Part shown: one piece after another, positions 10,428 to 21,283 of the stretch | Numbering within the stretch: position 1 is the first letter of the stretch | Layout of the letters: every line of letters starts with the position of its first letter | Origin: Closterium sp. NIES-65 | Taxonomy: Eukaryota > Streptophyta > Zygnematophyceae > Desmidiales > Closteriaceae | Direction of reading: 5' to 3' | Assembly (NCBI GenBank): GCA_948144175.1 | Contig: CANXME010002486.1 | Span: 3,968,001 to 4,032,000, forward strand | Length of the DNA stretch: 64,000 nt | Position numbers and translations under genes: made by a program | Notes under the pieces: generated by a model | What the model was told of the DNA's origin: nothing | The model's database searches: none | The model's input: the letters and a program-made list of their open reading frames with translations, nothing else

Positions 10428-13400
10428 ATGTATGCTGTGACTATTAGTGAGGAGGGTGACTGTTACCGGTGTTTCCCGCCCGACCCGGGCATTGGTACTG
10501 CGGCTCTAGGTACTGTTGAGGCTGCTACTCCAGGTGCTGGTGAAGCTGTCGCTCTAGGTGCCAGTGAGTCTGTGTCCTCAGGTGCTGGTGAGTGTGCTCT
10601 CTCAGGTACTGAGTCGGCTCCGCCCTCTCTCACCTTCACTCTTGACTCAGGGGCGTCTCGCTCCTTCTTTCGAGACCGCACCACACTCACGCCGCTCAGT
10701 CGGCCAGTGGCGGTCTCCCTGGCGGACCCCTCTGGGGGTCCTGTTCGGGCTCGCTACTCCACTGTCCTGCCGTGCCCTGCGGTCCCGTCTGGCGCCCTGT
10801 CCGGTCTCTACCTCCCCTCGTTCTCTACGAACTTGGTGGCGGGTGCTGACCTACAGGATGCAGGGGTTGACCAGTTCACCCCTGCGCGCCGACGGGACAC
10901 CCACTGCACGGACGCGGACCCGGGTCGACACTTGACCACGTTCACACGTGGGCCGGGGTCGAGCGTGTACACACTCACTGTTCCGTCTCCTCCTCCTGCA
11001 TCTAGTCAGGTAGCAGCGTCGGGCCAGGTGTTTGCTGCAGCGTCCAGGTCTGGTCCTGAGTCAACCCCCTGCTCGTGTCGCCTCCTGTCCCACGAGACCC
11101 TCCTGTGGCACCACAGGATGGGTCACCCCTCCCTGCCTCGTCTCCGGGGCATGGCCTCTCGCCTTCTTGTCTCTGGTCTTCCCCGGTCCCTCCCTCCCCT
11201 TCCTCCGGGGCATGGTCCTCCCTGTGTCCCCTGTGTCGAGGGTCGCCTGCGGGCTACCCCTCACTCCTCCACCTTTCCTCCGACGGAGGCCCCGATGCAG
11301 ACGCTTCACATGGACGTGTGGGGCCCAGCCCGCGTCCGTGGACAGGGTCACGAGCGCTACTTCCTGCTGGTGGTTGACGACTACTCGCGTTACACCACGG
11401 TCTTCCCCTTGCGCAGCAAGGGTGAGGTCACTGAGGTGTTGATCGACTGGATCCGTGAGGCTCGTCTCCAGCTCAGGCGGAGCTTCGGCTCGGACTTTCC
11501 TGTTTTGCGTCTGCACTCGGACAGGGGCGGAGAGTTCTCCTCCGGCCTTCTGCGAGCCTACTGTCGTGCACGAGGCATCCGCCAGACCTTCACGCTTCCG
11601 GACTCTCCACAGCAGAATGGGATTGCTGAGCGCCGCATCGGCATTGTCATGGACGTCGCCCGTACGTCCATGGTGCATGCGGCTGCCCCCCATTTTCTGT
11701 GGCCGTTTGCGGTGAGGTACGTCGCGCATCAGATCAACCTTCAGCCCAGGGTCTCCAGACCGGAGACCTCCCCAGCTCTGCTGTGGACGGGGAAGGTTGG
11801 CGATGCGTCGGCGTTCCGTGTCTGGGGATCTCGGGCGTTTGTCCGCGACTTGTCTGCGGACAAGCTGTCCCCTCGTGCTGCTCCTTGCGTCTTCTTGGGT
11901 TTCCCCCCTGACGCACCTGGGTGGCAGTTCTACCACCCCACCTCTCGTCGTGTTCTGTCCTCCCAGGACGTCACGTTCAACGAGTCGGTTCCCTTCTACC
12001 GGCTCTTTCCCTACCGCACTCCGTCCCTTCCCCCACCGCACCTCTTCCTGGTCCCAGGTCCCCCCCCGGTAGACCCCCTCCCCCCTCAGGGTCCTGCCCC
12101 TTCAGGTGTGTCTCAGGTAGACGCGGTCGAGCTTGTTGAGGTCACTGGTGACTCTGGTGCTGCTGCGGGTGCGGAGCCTCGGGGTGCTGAGTCTGGGGGT
12201 GCTGAGCCTGGGGGTGCTGAGACTGGGGGTGCTGAGCCTGGGGGTGCTGAGATTGGGGGTGCTGAGCCTGGGGGTGCTAAGCCTGGGGTTCCTGAGCCTG
12301 AGGGTGCTGAGCCTGGGGGTGCTGAGCTTGGGGGTGCTGAGCCTGGGGGAACTGCGTCTGGGAGTGCTGCGCCTGATGCTTCTGTTCCTGGTGGTTCGAG
12401 CCGCGAGCCGCTCTCTCCTCTGGAGCTGCGTGAGTGGTTTGCCCGGCGCTAGAGGCGCGCTGCTGGAGCTGAGGGTGCTGCGGGTGCTGGAGGTTCTGTT
12501 GCTGCCGAGGGAGCTGGTACCACGGGTCCCAGAGGTGCTCGTACTGAGAGTACTGGAGCTGCCGGGCCCGGGGGTGCCTCTGGAGCTGGAGCTGCTGCGG
12601 GTGCTGGCGCTGAGACTAGGACTGTCGGTCTTGCTGAGGGTACTTCTGACGCTACTGGAGGTGCTGGAGTTGGAGCTGCTACTGGTACTGGTGCTGCCTC
12701 TGGAGGTGTTGGTGCTGTCCCAGCTGTCTTTGGCGGTACTGCGCGGCCTCGGCCGTACTTCGTTCCGCTCCTTCAGCAGGTTCTTGGTCTCCCGCCTTCC
12801 ACTGGTCCTTCTCCTCCCGTAGAGTCTCCACAGCCTATTCCGTCACAGTCACAATTACAGCCCGCCTCTCCCCTGCCTTCTCCTTCTCCCTACACTGGTC
12901 CTACTGGAGGTCTTGCTGAGCGTCGTGAGCCTGCGTCCCGCCCTGCGTCGCCGGTCCGAGCTGCTCGCCCTAGTGGTCGCGGTTCGCGTCAGCGTCCTCC
13001 TCCTGTCCCTGGCACACACCAGATGTCTCTGCGCCCGTCCACTGCTCCTCTGCGCGCCCCTTTGCCTTCTCCTCCTCAGTCTTCTCTTCCTACACTTGCC
13101 GACCCGGAGTCGGACTCTCGCTGTGCTGCCAGTCCTACTGTCACGCGTCTTCTTGCTTCTCTTGTCACTGACCCTTCCTTTGAGTCCGCTGCTGCGTCTG
13201 CCCTAGTTGCGGAGCTGGTCGACTTTGCTGCTGCGTGTCGTTTAGACTACGCTGCCAGTCTTGTTGCTGAGTCTGCTGAGTCTGCTGAGTCTGCGTCAGC
13301 TGCGTCTACGTCTGCCTGTCCTCCGTCCGTCGGGGGTGACAGTGCTCTTGGCTCGGACGTCCTTGAGGACAGGCAGGAGGAGTTCCAGTGCTTTGCCGCC

Positions 13401-15041
13401 GCTTTGCCTCATCTCGTGTCCATGCTTGTTGCCCCTGAGGGAGACCCGGATGCTCTAGACATCCCGACCCCACGCTCTTACGCAGAGGCGATGGCCGGTC
13501 CCTACTCCTCTCAGTTGCAGTCAGCCATGGACGCAGAGATGGCTTCCTGGAAGTCCACAGGCACCTACGTTGACGCTGTTCCACCTCCTGGGGCGAACAT
13601 TGTCAGTGGCATGTGGATTTTCAGGGTGAAGCGGCCGCCGGGTTCTCCGCCTGTCTTCAAGGCGCGCTACGTGGCTCGTGACTTCAGTTAGCGACAGGGA
13701 GTTGAATTCTTTCAGACCTTCTCCCCGACCCCGAAGATGACCACTCTTCGAGTTCTGCTGTACGTCGCTGCTCAGCATGACTACGAGCTACACTCTCTTG
13801 ACTTCAGCACTACTTTCCTGCAGGCCCGCCTGCACGAGGAGATCTGGCTGCGCCGCCCTCCTGGTTTCACTGGGTTGTTCCCTCCTGGTACCCAGTGGAG
13901 CCTCCGGCGGCCAGTCTACGGTCTCCGCCAGGCGCCGCGCGAGTGGCACGACACACTGAGGACTACACTTGCGGCTCTTGGGTTTGCTCCTTCCACTGCT
14001 GACCCGTCGCTGTTTCTGCGCACCGACACCTTGCTGCCGCCTTTCTACATCCTAGTGTACGTCGACGACTTGGTCTTTGCCACTGCGGACACTGCCGCAC
14101 TCGCCCACGTGAAGTCCGAGCTGCAGAAGAGACACACGTGCACAGACCTGGGTGAACTGACAAGCTATCTAGGCTTGCGGATCACCCGGGACAGAGCACG
14201 CCGCACCATTACTGTGACTCAGTCACACATGGTGCAGCAGGTCCTTTAGCGCTTCGGCTTCACGTACTCCTCGCCTCAGTCCACTCCTCTGCCTACGGGA
14301 CACTCGCTCTCAGCTCTGCCTTCGGATGAGTCCGTAGAGTCGAGTGGTCCGTATCCAGAGCTTGTGGGCTGCCTCATGTACCTGATGACCTGCACTCGAC
14401 CTCACCTCGCATACCCTCTCAGCATCTTAGCACGCTATGTCGCTCCCGGCCGTCACGGGAAGGAGCACATGGATGCAGCTAAGAGGGTGTTGCGCTACTT
14501 GTGCAGTACGTCGGGCATGGGGCTAGTGCTTGGAGGGCGTGAGCGGCCTGTGCTCACTGGGCACTCAGACGCTTCTTGGGCTGACGACCAGGCTACTCAG
14601 AGGTCGTCTCAGGGTTACACCTTCAGTCTTGGCTCTGGCTCTTTCTCTTGGCGCTCTACTCGCTCTTCTTCGGTTCTCGGCTCCAGTTGTGAGGCTGAGA
14701 TCTACGCCACGGCCATGGCTGCCCAGGAGCTTCGCTGGCTCACCTACCTGGTGACTGACCTTGGAGAGCGGCCTTGTTCTCCTCCAGTGCTGTACGTCGA
14801 CAACAAGGCAACCATTGCCTTGTGTCAGGAGCAGAGACTGGTGCACAGTTCGAAGTACATTGCTTTGCGCTACTTCCTTGCTCGAGAGCTGCAGCAGCGT
14901 GGTCAGCTTCGCCTGCGTTTCGTGGCCACTGAAGCCAACACTGCTGATGTGTTCACCAAGGCACTTCCGCCTCGTGACCATCAGCGCTTTTGTACTCTGC
15001 TAGGCCTTGTGCCCACTGGACCTCACTTGCTTACCTCTTGA
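10428..15041 (+). pseudogene. Copia pol polyprotein of element B, interrupted by three TAG codons
   Basis: A single frame runs from 10428 to 15041 with stops only at 12450, 13689 and 14247. Domains in order are: aspartic protease (LDSGASRSFF, about 10641); pre-integrase HHRMGHPS (about 11113); integrase core with DVWGPARV, VVDDYSRYT, LHSDRGGEFSS and SPQQNGIAERR; tail APGWQFYHP; GAEPGG repeat linker (12170-12360); reverse transcriptase with FRVKRPPGSPP and YVDDLVFA (about 14057); RNase H with GHSDASWADD, SCEAEIYATAM, VDNKATIAL and FTKALPP. Element A has a sense codon at all three stop positions. Without those stops it would be a complete copia pol. Confidence 0.92.
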
Positions 15042-15251
15042 CCTTGCTTGTACTGCTGCATATATATATTCTTGCTCTTGCTTGTTTAGCACTGTTATAT
15101 ATATATGCTGCATGTGAACTGGCCTTGTGGCCTTGACCTTGTGCTCGGAATTTGTGTGGTATCCTTGAGATCCACCCTGAGCTTGCTTTGCTTTGCTTTG
15201 CTTGACTGGTCTTGTGACCCCTTGCTCTCCCCCACTTTGCCTATGGGGGTG
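15042..15251 (+). other. 3' untranslated region and polypurine run of element B
   Basis: Contains TATATATATTC tracts and CTTTGCTTTGCTTTGCTT repeats. A purine-rich TATGGGGGTG stands next to the 3' LTR and is the likely plus-strand primer site. Element A has the same arrangement at 16034-16240. Confidence 0.6.
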
Positions 15252-15384
15252 TGTCAGATGATTATATTGCTGATGCATAAATTTAGGCTGTAGTGGGGTA
15301 GCCCATAGGGGGTACAACCCACTTAGGGTTGGTACTTGTACTCGTTTCATTTCATAGTGCATTCATTCCTCTCTCAACTCCACA
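15252..15384 (+). repeat. 3' LTR of copia element B
   Basis: 133 bp, matching 7863-7995 except for about three substitutions. Followed by target duplication CACAC. Confidence 0.92.
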
Positions 15385-15389
15385 CACAC

Positions 15390-16033
15390 GACCTGACCTT
15401 GCATACCCTCTTAGCATTCTCGCACACTATGTTGCTCGTGGGAGACAGAGACCGGAGCACATGGCTGCAGCGAAGAGGGTGTTGCGCTACTTGTGCAGTA
15501 CGTTGGGCATGGGGCTTGTGCTTGGAGGGTAGAGTCCAGTGGTCCTCACTGGGCACGCAGACGCTTCTTGGGCTGACGACCAGGGTACGCAGCGGTCGTC
15601 ACAGGGTTACACCTTCAGCCTTGGTTCCGGCTCTGTTTCGTGGCGGGCTACCCGCTCGTCTTCTGTTCTCGACTCCAGTTGTGAGGCTGAGATCTACGCA
15701 GGGGCCATGGCTGCACAGGAGCTTCGCTGGCTCACCTACCTGCTGATTGACCTCGGAGAGCCGCCTCATTCTCCTCCAGTGCTGTACGTAGACAACAAGG
15801 CCATGCTGGCCTTGTGTTGGGAGCAGAGACTGGAGCACAGAACGAAGCACATTGCTCTACGCTACTTCCTTGCTCGTGAGCTACAGCAGCGTGGACAGTT
15901 ACGCCTTGCGTACGTGGCCTCTGAGGCCAACACTGTTGATGTCTTCACGAAGGCGCTTGCGCCTTGTGATCATCAGCTCTTCTGCACTCAGCTGGGACTT
16001 GTGCCTGTCTTGCCTCACTTGCTCACTTCTTGA
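15390..16033 (+). pseudogene. RNase H end of element A pol
   Basis: Continues A's reverse transcriptase frame after the nested insertion: the residues TRPDLAYPLSILAHYVA correspond to B's TRPHLAYPLSILARYVA. One in-frame TAG is at 15530. RNase H motifs are GHADASWADD, SCEAEIYAGAM, VDNKAMLAL, HIALRYF and DVFTKALAP. It ends PHLLTS, as B's pol does. Confidence 0.9.
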
Positions 16034-16240
16034 CCTTGATTGTCCTGTCACTTATATATACTCTTGCTCTTGCTTGTTTAGCCTCTTATATATATACATG
16101 CTCCTGTATGTGAACTGGCCTTGTGGCCTTGAACTTGTGCTCGGAATATGTGGTGACGTTGTGATCCACCCTGAGCTTGCTTTGCTTTGCTTGACTGGTC
16201 TTGTGACCCCTTGTCCTCCCCCACTTTGCCTATGGGGGTG

Positions 16241-16364
16241 TGTCAGATTTATATGACTTAGCTGCTGTAGGCTATAGTGGGGTAGCACATATGGGGTACA
16301 GCTTTCTAGGGTTTGTACTTGTACCCAACTTTCCCTTAGTCTTTTCATTCTCGTTCAATTTCAC
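16241..16364 (+). repeat. 3' LTR of copia element A
   Basis: 124 bp matching 2159-2283, preceded by TATGGGGGTG. Followed by target duplication GATTC and the right half of the split host repeat. Confidence 0.9.
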
Positions 16365-16369
16365 AGATT

Positions 16370-17278
16370 CTTCTCCATACAACAACCAAAATCTACCATC
16401 CAACATTCAACCTTAGTCTTTCTCTTATATTGTCATTAATGGTTGCCCCTTTAGTCCATCAAGTTTTAATGTTTCAACACCAACCTTTGCCTTTCTTATA
16501 ATCAAGATCCAAGCTCTACCTTTCAACACTCGAGCTTGGAGATTCTTCTCCATACAACAATCAAGATCTACCATCCATTATTCAAGCTTGGAGGTGCTTC
16601 CCCACTCAACAATCAAGATCTACTATTCAACACTCAAGTTTGGATCCCATTCTCCTTTCAACAATCAAGATCCACAATTTAAGAGTGCCTTCTTCAAGGC
16701 ACAAAGCTCCTTCAATATAACAAGTAAGACTCTTTTACGGTAAGTCACTTCTTCTTTCGTTCTTATCAAGCTCCTCTGTTCGAGCTTATCTGTTCTATTC
16801 AAGTTTCTTCTCTGTTCAAGCTTCTTTGTTCTATTCGAGATTCTTCTCTATTCAAGCCTTTTCATTCTTATCAATTCTCCTTTCTTCTCAAATGTTATTT
16901 GATATTATCAAACTTGTTTCACTTTCAAGCCCCTTTATCTTTTCTTCAATCACTTATTCATCATCTTCCTTTTAGTTAATCTTTCTTTTCATTTAAAAGT
17001 TTTCATCATCTTTTAAGTTTGTTGATATTTTGTCTTTAACCTTCTCATTTATAAAGCCTTTATATTTTAATTCACTCTCTACTTCAAGAGTTTCTTAACC
17101 GTATTAACTTTGTCTTATTTCAATCTTAACTCGTTCTTCTACGTGTTTTCTTTCTTACTACTAGCTATTGATCCTTCCTCATCCTTTACTTCAATTTCAA
17201 GAGGACGCCCTACTCAGTGAGGGCGGCAGCACACGCTCGCGCGCGCCCTAGCCATGCGCGTCCCACAAGCAAGCTCTG
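16370..17278. other. AT-rich, pyrimidine-rich non-coding stretch
   Basis: The second copy of the host tandem duplication lies at about 16410-16543. Further AAGCTTGGA and CAACAATCAAGATC phrases repeat to about 16680. Beyond that the strand is rich in TTC/CTT, with phrases such as TTCTATTCAAG. No gene or RNA was recognised. Confidence 0.5.
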
Positions 17279-17625
17279 TCAGAATCCCAACCACTAGACC
17301 ATTGGGATAAAAGGGCTTGTTTGTGTAGCGGGTAAGTGCGCCCATAACCCCCCAGACCAACGTGCCTGTAACCCTTCCCTAGGATCAATCGGGGATCACC
17401 AGTGGACCTCTGACACCCCCCCGCACTGGGATGCCCGAGGTGCACACACCGGGATTCGAACCCGAGATCTTCGCTCTGATACCATGTCAGAATCCCAACC
17501 ACTAGACCATTGGGATAAAAGGGCTTGTTAAGTAGCGGGATAGTGCGCCCATAACCCCCAAGGCCAACGTGCCTATAACCCTTCCCTAGGATCAATCGGG
17601 GATCACCAGTGGACCTCTCACAAGC
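17279..17625 (-). repeat. tRNA-derived SINE-like tandem dimer
   Basis: Two units with a 208-bp period start at 17279 and 17487 (both TCAGAATCCCAACCACTAG). On the minus strand there is a polymerase III A-box-like TGGTCTAGTGG (about 17501-17511). About 40 bp later comes a B-box-like GGGTTCGAATCCC (about 17451-17463). Together these form a tRNA-like head with a D-arm and T-arm, but the acceptor ends do not pair. A SINE-type repeat is the best reading; a working tRNA gene is not supported. Confidence 0.65.
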
Positions 17626-18521
17626 TCATGGGCCTGTATGTTAGAGACTAAGGACGGGGTGTATGAAGAATAGGGGGCGAAATATCTCAAAATCGTTGGA
17701 CTAATTTCTGGACAGAACTATCGACTTCACAAAAAACATCGTCGACAAAAGTTCCACAGTTGAAATTTGAATAAATTTATACATGTTGTAGCTCTGGTAT
17801 GTAACTACAGTTCTCAATTTGAATCGTATTCAAAGAAGAAGTAAATCTTGAGTTATCAATTCCGGCGCACTAGGGGGTAAGCTGTTACAGGAACTTAACT
17901 CAATCAAAATTGTTCTCACAAGATCCACAAAGACAATTGAGTAGCTAGAAACCAGGTAGGAGGGGATGAGGAGGACGAAAGGGAAGGTCTTCAAGGAGTC
18001 CCCCTTCTCTATAGGAACCCAGTTTTCACCCTTGTCTTTTTCCCAACCTCTAAAATCCACTTCATCCACTTTATACACACTTGCCAACCTGGTTTGGCTT
18101 CTCCCAACCATTTGGCAGCAACTACAGTAAAAATGATGAACCTCTTACAAAGTCACCCGACAAATTCCCAAAGTTGCTGTATCCAAATATAATAAGCATA
18201 CGAACTTCAACTATTCGTAACTTTCTCGTTCGTGCTCCAATTGAAGCGATCCTTGGTCCGTCGAAATGCTCTCAAGCAGAGGAGTTACTTTAGATACCTG
18301 CTCAAGCCAAATAACATATACAATTACTCTGAAAATCCAAACCACGCATGCAACGCACGAACATAAGATGGGAGGCAAACAAACGTGAATGCAAATGATA
18401 GCATCACATAACACTGCAGTCGCCAAAGATGACGACAAAGTAGTCATCACTGCTATTGACGTGAGAGGATCGCGTCCCCCCCCTCCTCCCCCCCCCCACC
18501 CCAAAGCGGAGGGCGACAGAT
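17626..18521. other. Non-coding stretch, nothing recognised
   Basis: Moderately AT-rich sequence without repeats, coding signal or RNA-like structure that could be identified. Confidence 0.4.
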
Positions 18522-18848
18522 TTGCCTGCAACCGAGGAGGCGATGGCGAATCTTTCGCCCTCGCAGGTGGTAGCGTTGCTGGCGCTTCTCCAAAAGCAGG
18601 ACGCGACCCCCGTTACAACGCTGGCAGCTACAACGGAAGCGGAAAATTTCCCTTCCGCTAAAACAGCAAGGGTGCGCAACAACATCGCCACTTCCGCGCG
18701 GGTCGTCGCATCTCACCGCGCCGACAAGGGAAAGGCTCCTACCGTCGACGATGAACCCACTGCCCCAGATGACTCCGACTCCGATAGCGACGCGGGTGAG
18801 GAACCTGTTGGAAATGGACACTGGAATGGCCCGAAGTGGTCTCCCTAA
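18522..18848 (+). CDS. Short hypothetical open frame, 108 residues
   Basis: Starts MPATEEAMANLSPSQVV, with an alternative Met at residue 8. It shows an amphipathic LSPSQVVALLALLQKQD helix near the N-terminus, a Thr/Ala-rich middle and an acidic DDSDSDSDAGEE tail. Codon use is GC-rich, unlike the preceding stretch. It could be a first exon or the start of a retroelement gag. Function unknown; it may not be a gene. Confidence 0.3.
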   Translation: MPATEEAMANLSPSQVVALLALLQKQDATPVTTLAATTEAENFPSAKTARVRNNIATSARVVASHRADKGKAPTVDDEPTAPDDSDSDSDAGEEPVGNGHWNGPKWSP

Positions 18849-19205
18849 GGGCTACAGGTGTCGTCCTGGGGGGGTATAGCTGCGCTGACCCACCAAGGAG
18901 ACATGCCCTTTCATCCCAGTTGGTTAGCGAACTGGAGCTATCCTGCAGAACAAAACAACCCCATGCCTCTCTTGCCTAACGATCTCCTCCCCCCTCTCCC
19001 CTTCCCCCTCTCCCCTCTCCCCTCCCCTAAGAGAGAGAGAGAGAGAGAAGGGTAAGGGAAGTCAACGACCAACCCGATAGTACGAGAAACTCACAATGCG
19101 TACTTAGATGGCAAGGCATAATGAGTTCACGTTGGACAATAGTGCTTGTTGCTACCAAGCCATTGGGCTATCATGCCTTGAGAGAGGAAAAAGGGAAACA
19201 GGAAG

Positions 19206-19207
<2 letters not shown>
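18849..19207. other. Non-coding stretch with CCCCTC run and short GA tract
   Basis: Contains a CCCCTCTCC-rich run at about 18985-19028 and a (GA)n tract at 19031-19049. This is the left edge of the GA-bounded retroelement array. No gene was seen. Confidence 0.4.

Positions 19208-19274
<67 letters not shown>
19208..19274 (+). repeat. (GA)n microsatellite
   Basis: About 67 bp of pure AG/GA, flanking the left truncated retroelement fragment. Confidence 0.95.
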
Positions 19275-19276
<2 letters not shown>

Positions 19277-19491
19277 CTTCGCCTCGGACCCTCCCAGTTC
19301 TCCACCGCGGCATCCTTTCGCCTGGGACTGCCCCTACCTGTGCCAAGACGCTGCAACTGCACGGCACACTCACCGGTCGAAAACCTCAAAGCATATATTT
19401 CTATCCGCCATCCCGACACCGACGCAGTGTGGATCTGTGACATCACAGTCACAGACCCCGTCTCCCACTAGGACGAGTACGCTCGCAAGGC

Positions 19492-19493
<2 letters not shown>
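19275..19493 (+). pseudogene. Truncated non-LTR retroelement fragment (endonuclease region)
   Basis: 219 bp that appear identical to 35170-35388. Translation gives part of the C-terminal restriction-like endonuclease region of the array family, including a C-x-C pair and DAVWICDITVTDP, followed by an in-frame TAG. The segment between the Cys pair and that motif is deleted relative to the full copies. It is bounded by GA tracts on both sides, and its right edge cuts the fragment short compared with the copy at 35170. Confidence 0.85.

Positions 19494-19556
<63 letters not shown>
19494..19556 (+). repeat. (GA)n microsatellite upstream of retroelement copy 1
   Basis: About 63 bp of AG/GA directly before the 5' end of the first full-length copy. 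Confidence 0.95.
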
Positions 19557-19558
<2 letters not shown>

Positions 19559-19626
19559 CACCTAGTGACTTAGCCTCTCAAGCCTCCCCAAGCCTCCCCT
19601 AGCCTCCCTAGCCTCCCTAGTCCTAG

Positions 19627-19632
19627 TATAAA
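19627..19632 (+). promoter_or_regulatory. TATA-like box of retroelement copy 1
   Basis: TATAAA within CTAGTATAAAGG, about 220 bp upstream of the first sense ATG. The equivalent positions in copies 2 and 3 are TATATA within CTAGTATATAGTGC. Confidence 0.45.
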
Positions 19633-19691
19633 GGCCTCAGCAGGCCTTGTGGCCTCTTCATTATTCAGTTTTTGGTTGGGTTTCTCTCCTA

Positions 19692-19757
19692 ACCGAGCGG
19701 CTCGCGCCGGCCGCCTTCGGCGGCCGACGCTCGACAGCGCGGCCTGCGGCCGCGCGC
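19692..19757 (+). ncRNA. Conserved double-hairpin RNA structure, copy 1
   Basis: Hairpin 1 is GGCCGCC-TTC-GGCGGCC (19709-19725). Hairpin 2 is GCGCGGCC-TGC-GGCCGCGC (19737-19755). GAGCG upstream and CGCTC between the hairpins can also pair around hairpin 1. In copies 2 and 3 the stems are the same and the second loop is TTC. The block is much better conserved than the flanking leader. It could be a ribozyme, a protein-binding site or a translation element. Confidence 0.6.
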
Positions 19758-19867
19758 TTGGGACGACAAGGCAACAACAAGCAACTATACGGACCACTGC
19801 ATACATCCATGGCAAGCCACACAAGTTCCTAGGCAAGACTAAGCAATGGAGCAGGAGGAGGCGGCAA

Positions 19868-21283
19868 CTACATGCGATCCGCCTCAAGGGGACCGAGAAT
19901 CCCTGTCAGGGACCTCCACAACTCCCGTACCACCAACGAGCTTGCGCCGATCGCGTCGGCTGCAGACCCTGCGCGCAAACATCGCCGCAGACCACGAACG
20001 GCAGCGTCGAGCTGGCCCACAGCCCCAACGGCTCCCCGCGCGGGCGCAGCCAACACGGGCACCAGGAGGAGGGAAAGCTGCTCCGCCGCGTCAAGGCAAT
20101 CCTCCCGTTGACCGTCAAGGAGGATACCCAGGGGAGCCCGCGTCAGAGACGCGTGCGCCTGCACCTGAATCAGCAGGAGGGCACGTAGGCTCTCAGAGAG
20201 CCGCCACACCTGGCCAAGCGTCGCCTCCGGCACGCGCACCTGTGGGGGAGGAGCCCCTAGGGCAGGAAAAGGAAAGTGAGCAGCGACGACAAGTGGAGCA
20301 GCATCAGACGAGTGAGTCGCCACCGCCCCTCCCGCCGCGGACTCAGCCTCCAGGCCCGCCACAGGAGGCACCCGCGGCAGCCGAAGGTGCGCCCCAGGTG
20401 CGGAGGTTGACGCAGCAGGAGCAGGAGGAGGAGGACGAGGAGGAGGAGCCACAGCAGGATGCACGGCCACAGGAGGTGCGGCAAGGGGAGCCACAGGCGC
20501 GGGCGCGATATGCCGCGAACTGCCCCAGCTGGCCTGCTCAGCCCTCCCCTCGCGCATTGCAGCCGAAACGACCCGCTGAACATCCGCAAGCGTCAGCGGT
20601 GGCTCATACGCCCCGCCACCACGACCGCGACCACCCCTCCAACCACCGCGACCTCCACGGTGGGCAGGCCAGTCCGCCTGCGAATGGCGACGCCGAGGAG
20701 AATCACGACGGCGTCGCGACGACTCCCGCTCATCCCGCGGCAATGGCGAGTGAGGTCGAGAGGGACGGCGATGTGGGGACGGATGACGCTGAGCCGGCCG
20801 GGCAGCAGGGGATGACGCAGGAGCCGACGGCGAAACGACATCCCCCGCCTGGTACAGGACGGCGCTGGTGGCTGGAGGCGGCTGGTAAGACGGGTCAGCA
20901 GCAGCAGCAGAAGGCGCCCCGGCGGGCGCAGCCCGTGGCGGCACGGAGGCCGCCACAGCAGCCGCATACGAAGACGCAGCAGCGGGCGCAGGAGGTTGGG
21001 CCAGGGCAGGCGCCGCGGCAGGCGCAGGAGCAGACGCGGCTGCCGGCACCGGTGCAGTCGCCGCAGCAGGCGCAGGAGCAGACGCCACACCGCGTGCTCC
21101 AAGGTGCGCAACTTCAGGAGCAGGAGCTGTCACCACAGCAGGCGCAGACACAGGATCAGGAGGGGGCGACATCCCCGCAGGCGCCGGAGCCGGTGCCGAT
21201 ACAGCGGGAGGGGCAACGACTGCTGACGCCACGGCAAAGGGCCTTGGCGAATACACGAGATAGTCCCCAAGCGCGACAGGCAT
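19868..21283 (-). CDS. Conserved antisense protein of retroelement copy 1, 471 residues
   Basis: Unrecognised family. Features in order are an Ala/Pro-rich N-terminal half, an SR segment (SRPHSPLPRDERESSRRRR) and an RGG segment (RGGRGGWRGGRGRGGG). These are followed by the motif YEPPLTLADVQRVVSAAMREG, a Pro/Ala spacer, and a C-terminal predicted-helical region with VPEATLGQVWRLSESL, CLDAAEQL and VVRELWRSLTGIL. Copies 2 and 3 encode homologues with the same order. Among copies most codon changes here are silent in this frame. SR and RGG tracts suggest RNA binding, so a gag/ORF1-like role is plausible but inferred. Confidence 0.75.
   Translation of the reverse strand: MPVALGDYLVYSPRPFAVASAVVAPPAVSAPAPAPAGMSPPPDPVSAPAVVTAPAPEVAHLGARGVASAPAPAAATAPVPAAASAPAPAAAPALAQPPAPAAASSYAAAVAASVPPRAAPAGAPSAAAADPSYQPPPATSAVLYQAGDVVSPSAPASSPAARPAQRHPSPHRRPSRPHSPLPRDERESSRRRRDSPRRRHSQADWPAHRGGRGGWRGGRGRGGGAYEPPLTLADVQRVVSAAMREGRAEQASWGSSRHIAPAPVAPLAAPPVAVHPAVAPPPRPPPPAPAASTSAPGAHLRLPRVPPVAGLEAESAAGGAVATHSSDAAPLVVAAHFPFPALGAPPPQVRVPEATLGQVWRLSESLRALLLIQVQAHASLTRAPLGILLDGQREDCLDAAEQLSLLLVPVLAAPARGAVGAVGQLDAAVRGLRRCLRAGSAADAIGASSLVVRELWRSLTGILGPLEADRM

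Larger units (their letters stand above)
7863..15384 (+). mobile_element. Copia LTR retrotransposon B, nested in A
   Basis: LTRs are 7863-7995 and 15252-15384, each 133 bp and differing at about three positions. The 5-bp duplication CACAC lies at 7858-7862 and 15385-15389. B is inserted in A's pol between reverse transcriptase and RNase H. Element order is PBS, GC-rich leader, gag, protease, integrase, reverse transcriptase, RNase H, purine run. LTR divergence is lower than in A, consistent with later insertion. B keeps a complete integrase core but has a gag frameshift and several in-frame stops. Confidence 0.95.
2159..16364 (+). mobile_element. Copia LTR retrotransposon A, carrying nested element B
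   Basis: The 5' LTR is 2159-2283 and the 3' LTR 16241-16364. Both start TGTCA, end TTTCACA, and differ at about five positions. The flanking 5-bp duplication is GATTC (2154-2158 and 16365-16369). A PBS follows the 5' LTR and a GGGGGTG purine run precedes the 3' LTR. Domain order is gag, protease, integrase remnant, reverse transcriptase, RNase H, which is Ty1/copia order. Element B interrupts pol at 7862; without B and one target duplication the pol frame continues. Gag contains frameshifts and most of the integrase core is deleted, so A could not move on its own. Confidence 0.93.

Noticed and set aside
17440..17530. A functional minus-strand tRNA gene
   Set aside because: A and B boxes are present, but the acceptor arms do not pair and the unit is part of a 208-bp tandem repeat. 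A SINE-like origin fits better.
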